Source of the DNA: Methanosarcina sp.
GTDB taxonomy: Archaea; Halobacteriota; Methanosarcinia; Methanosarcinales; Methanosarcinaceae
Direction of reading: 5' to 3'
Assembly: GCA_013331265.1 (NCBI GenBank)
Contig: DUGS01000165.1
Coordinates: 1-14,040 of the forward strand
Length of the DNA: 14,040 nt
Position 1 is the first letter of the stretch. Each line of letters starts with the position of its first letter. The position numbers were made by a program, and so were the translations under genes. The notes beneath the pieces were generated by a model. It saw only the letters and a program-made list of their open reading frames with translations, was not told the origin of the DNA and did no database searches. Shown one piece after another: positions 12,593-14,040 of this stretch.

Positions 12593-14040
12593 GTTGTTAA
12601 CCCCGCCTCCTCAAGCTTGATCAGTGTGTTAAACAGATCATAAAAATTGGTAATCTTTGCCTGGTGGACCTTCCGGAGGATTTTTGCCCTTCTGTCAAGT
12701 TCGGAATAAATTTTTCTGACCTGATTTTCAGGAATCCCCATTCGAGGGGCAATTTTATGCTCCAGCAGGTAAGAGTTGTTTTTCCCTGTAAACTTGAAGG
12801 TATCCGTGGCAGGGTCCCATTTGAAGATGTCCATAAAATTAAAAGTCTGGCTTTCGGAATCGTAGCCTATGATTTCATTTATGCTCAGGACTCTTCTCCC
12901 AAGCCCTTTTCCCGGTATGTTTACGGCACTCTGGATAAGAACCACGTTAAGGTTGTCCACATAATTTCTGGGGACGTTTATGGGGTCCCCTGTCAACCTC
13001 TGAATGAGTTTCTCAACCGAGGCGGCATGGAAGGTTGACATAACCGGGTGTCCTGTCTGCATTGCCTGAAAAGCTATATTTCCTTCAACCCCACGGATCT
13101 CTCCTATCATAATTTCGTTTGGACGCTGCCGCAGAGCAGCCTTTAACAGGTCAAACATGGATACATTCGAACCGCTGGCGTCCCTTGTAGTCCTTGTAAC
13201 CTCCCGGGTCCAGTTTTTATGGGGGACCTGCAGTTCCGGTGTATCTTCAATAGAGACTATTTTGGATTTGGGAGGAAGAAAAGTGGTCACCGCATTCATC
13301 ATTGTGGTCTTTCCGGAAGCTGTTTCCCCTGAAACGAAGCAGTTCATTCCTGCCCTGAGCATCATCCACATGTATGCAGCCATTGTGTAGTCAATTGTTC
13401 CGAACTCGATAAGTTCGAGGATTGAAATCGGTGTCCCCATAAATTTCTTGATGGTAAAATTGCTCCCTCGCTTTGATACATCTTCCCCGAACACGATATT
13501 AATCCTTGAGCCGTCCGGAAGAGCGGTATCGACTATCGGGTCTCTGTAGGTGATAGGTTTTCCTACTTTTTCGGCCATCTGTATTACAAAAGAATTGAGT
13601 TCCTCTATTTCCTCAAAAGAGATTGTTGTTTTAAGTGAGGCGAATACTTTATGCTCAACAAATATCCTACCAAGTCCACTGCAGCTGATATCTTCTATAT
13701 TTGAGTCAAGCAATAAAGGTTCAAGCACTCCCATCCCAACCTTGTCCCTGATCATCAGGTATTTGATTGCAGCAAATTCCTCAGGCGTTACGGAAATTTT
13801 CTGCAGTTTTTTCGTTTTGAATATTTTGCCAGCTTCCTTCAGGTTCCCGAAAATTCCAGTTTTTTCACTGTTATTTCCCTCCCCAGGGGATTTTTTTTCC
13901 TTCCCTGAAGCGTCTCTCTTTCCCCTGCGTTTTCCGTCAGATGTCCCGGAATTTTCCTTTAATTCTTTTCTTACTTCGCAGGTTTTTTCAAGGGTTTTTT
14001 CGAGGAGTTTCTTTTTTTCTTCGATGTCATTTGTAGTAAT
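12589..14040 (-). CDS. FlaI/GspE-like secretion ATPase, 5' end outside window
   Basis: This is a type II/IV secretion ATPase of the FlaI/TadA superfamily that powers assembly of pilus-like filaments. All the key motifs are present: Walker A GETASGKTT (about 13306-13329), Asp box SIEDTPEL (about 13230-13255), Walker B with EIMIGEIRG (about 13091-13119) and the His box STFHAAS (about 13020-13040). A frame-internal ATG exists at 13755, but the frame stays open to the window edge, giving at least 483 residues, close to the usual 500-550, so the real start is probably beyond 14040. The part upstream of 13755 is a Lys/Glu/Ser/Gly-rich linker (13840-14030) followed by a folded stretch with EFAAIKYLMIRDKVGMG. 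I infer one operon with the FlaJ-like gene, which it overlaps by 4 nt. Confidence 0.93.
   Translation of the reverse strand: MTTNDIEEKKKLLEKTLEKTCEVRKELKENSGTSDGKRRGKRDASGKEKKSPGEGNNSEKTGIFGNLKEAGKIFKTKKLQKISVTPEEFAAIKYLMIRDKVGMGVLEPLLLDSNIEDISCSGLGRIFVEHKVFASLKTTISFEEIEELNSFVIQMAEKVGKPITYRDPIVDTALPDGSRINIVFGEDVSKRGSNFTIKKFMGTPISILELIEFGTIDYTMAAYMWMMLRAGMNCFVSGETASGKTTMMNAVTTFLPPKSKIVSIEDTPELQVPHKNWTREVTRTTRDASGSNVSMFDLLKAALRQRPNEIMIGEIRGVEGNIAFQAMQTGHPVMSTFHAASVEKLIQRLTGDPINVPRNYVDNLNVVLIQSAVNIPGKGLGRRVLSINEIIGYDSESQTFNFMDIFKWDPATDTFKFTGKNNSYLLEHKIAPRMGIPENQVRKIYSELDRRAKILRKVHQAKITNFYDLFNTLIKLEEAGLTT

Noticed and set aside
1..14040. CRISPR arrays, tRNA or rRNA genes, insertion sequences, att sites
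   Set aside because: No regular repeat-spacer pattern, no tRNA-like cloverleaf with TTCRA motif, no rRNA segments, and no transposase or terminal inverted repeats were seen.

Overview
The window looks like chromosomal DNA of a methanogenic archaeon, almost certainly Methanosarcina or a close relative. The evidence is a cytoplasmic heterodisulfide reductase operon (hdrA-hdrC-hdrB), an archaeal FlaI/FlaJ-type secretion pair, long AT-rich intergenic spacers, T-rich archaeal terminators, and ribosome binding sites matching GGAGGTGAT. This assignment rests on recognising families; no database search was possible.

Layout. (1) 69-1775, minus strand: two paralogous winged-helix regulators of about 135 residues, separated by about 890 nt of AT-rich DNA. 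(2) 2397-6416, plus strand: hdrA1-hdrC1-hdrB1, a tightly overlapping operon ending in a T-rich terminator. (3) 6544-6963, minus: a pyridoxamine-phosphate-oxidase-like flavin protein, convergent with hdrB. (4) 7275-7508, minus: a small DUF2795-like protein. (5) 7509-8297: a long spacer with repeats, hairpins and the promoter of the next gene. (6) 8298-9539, plus: the large subunit of an isopropylmalate dehydratase/homoaconitase-type enzyme. (7) 9733-9960, plus: a 75-residue His-rich helical protein that lacks any ATG, GTG or TTG start and seems to start at ATA. (8) 10108-14040, minus: a FlaI-like ATPase (cut by the window end), a FlaJ-like membrane protein overlapping it by 4 nt, and a coiled-coil protein of unknown function.

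How they work together. HdrABC reduces the CoM-S-S-CoB heterodisulfide made in the last step of methanogenesis. No hydrogenase genes lie nearby, so electrons probably come from ferredoxin or another soluble carrier, as proposed for methylotrophic Methanosarcina. The LeuC/HacA-type enzyme could serve leucine or coenzyme B synthesis. The FlaI/FlaJ pair would drive a type IV pilus-like or secretion machine.

The most notable points are in the Hdr proteins. HdrA1 carries a C-terminal MvhD-like domain that appears to have lost its iron-sulfur cysteines. Its first C-terminal ferredoxin motif is one residue short. HdrB1 lacks one cysteine of its second CCG motif (Thr-Cys-Gly). Together they suggest an Hdr with altered electron input and cluster chemistry.
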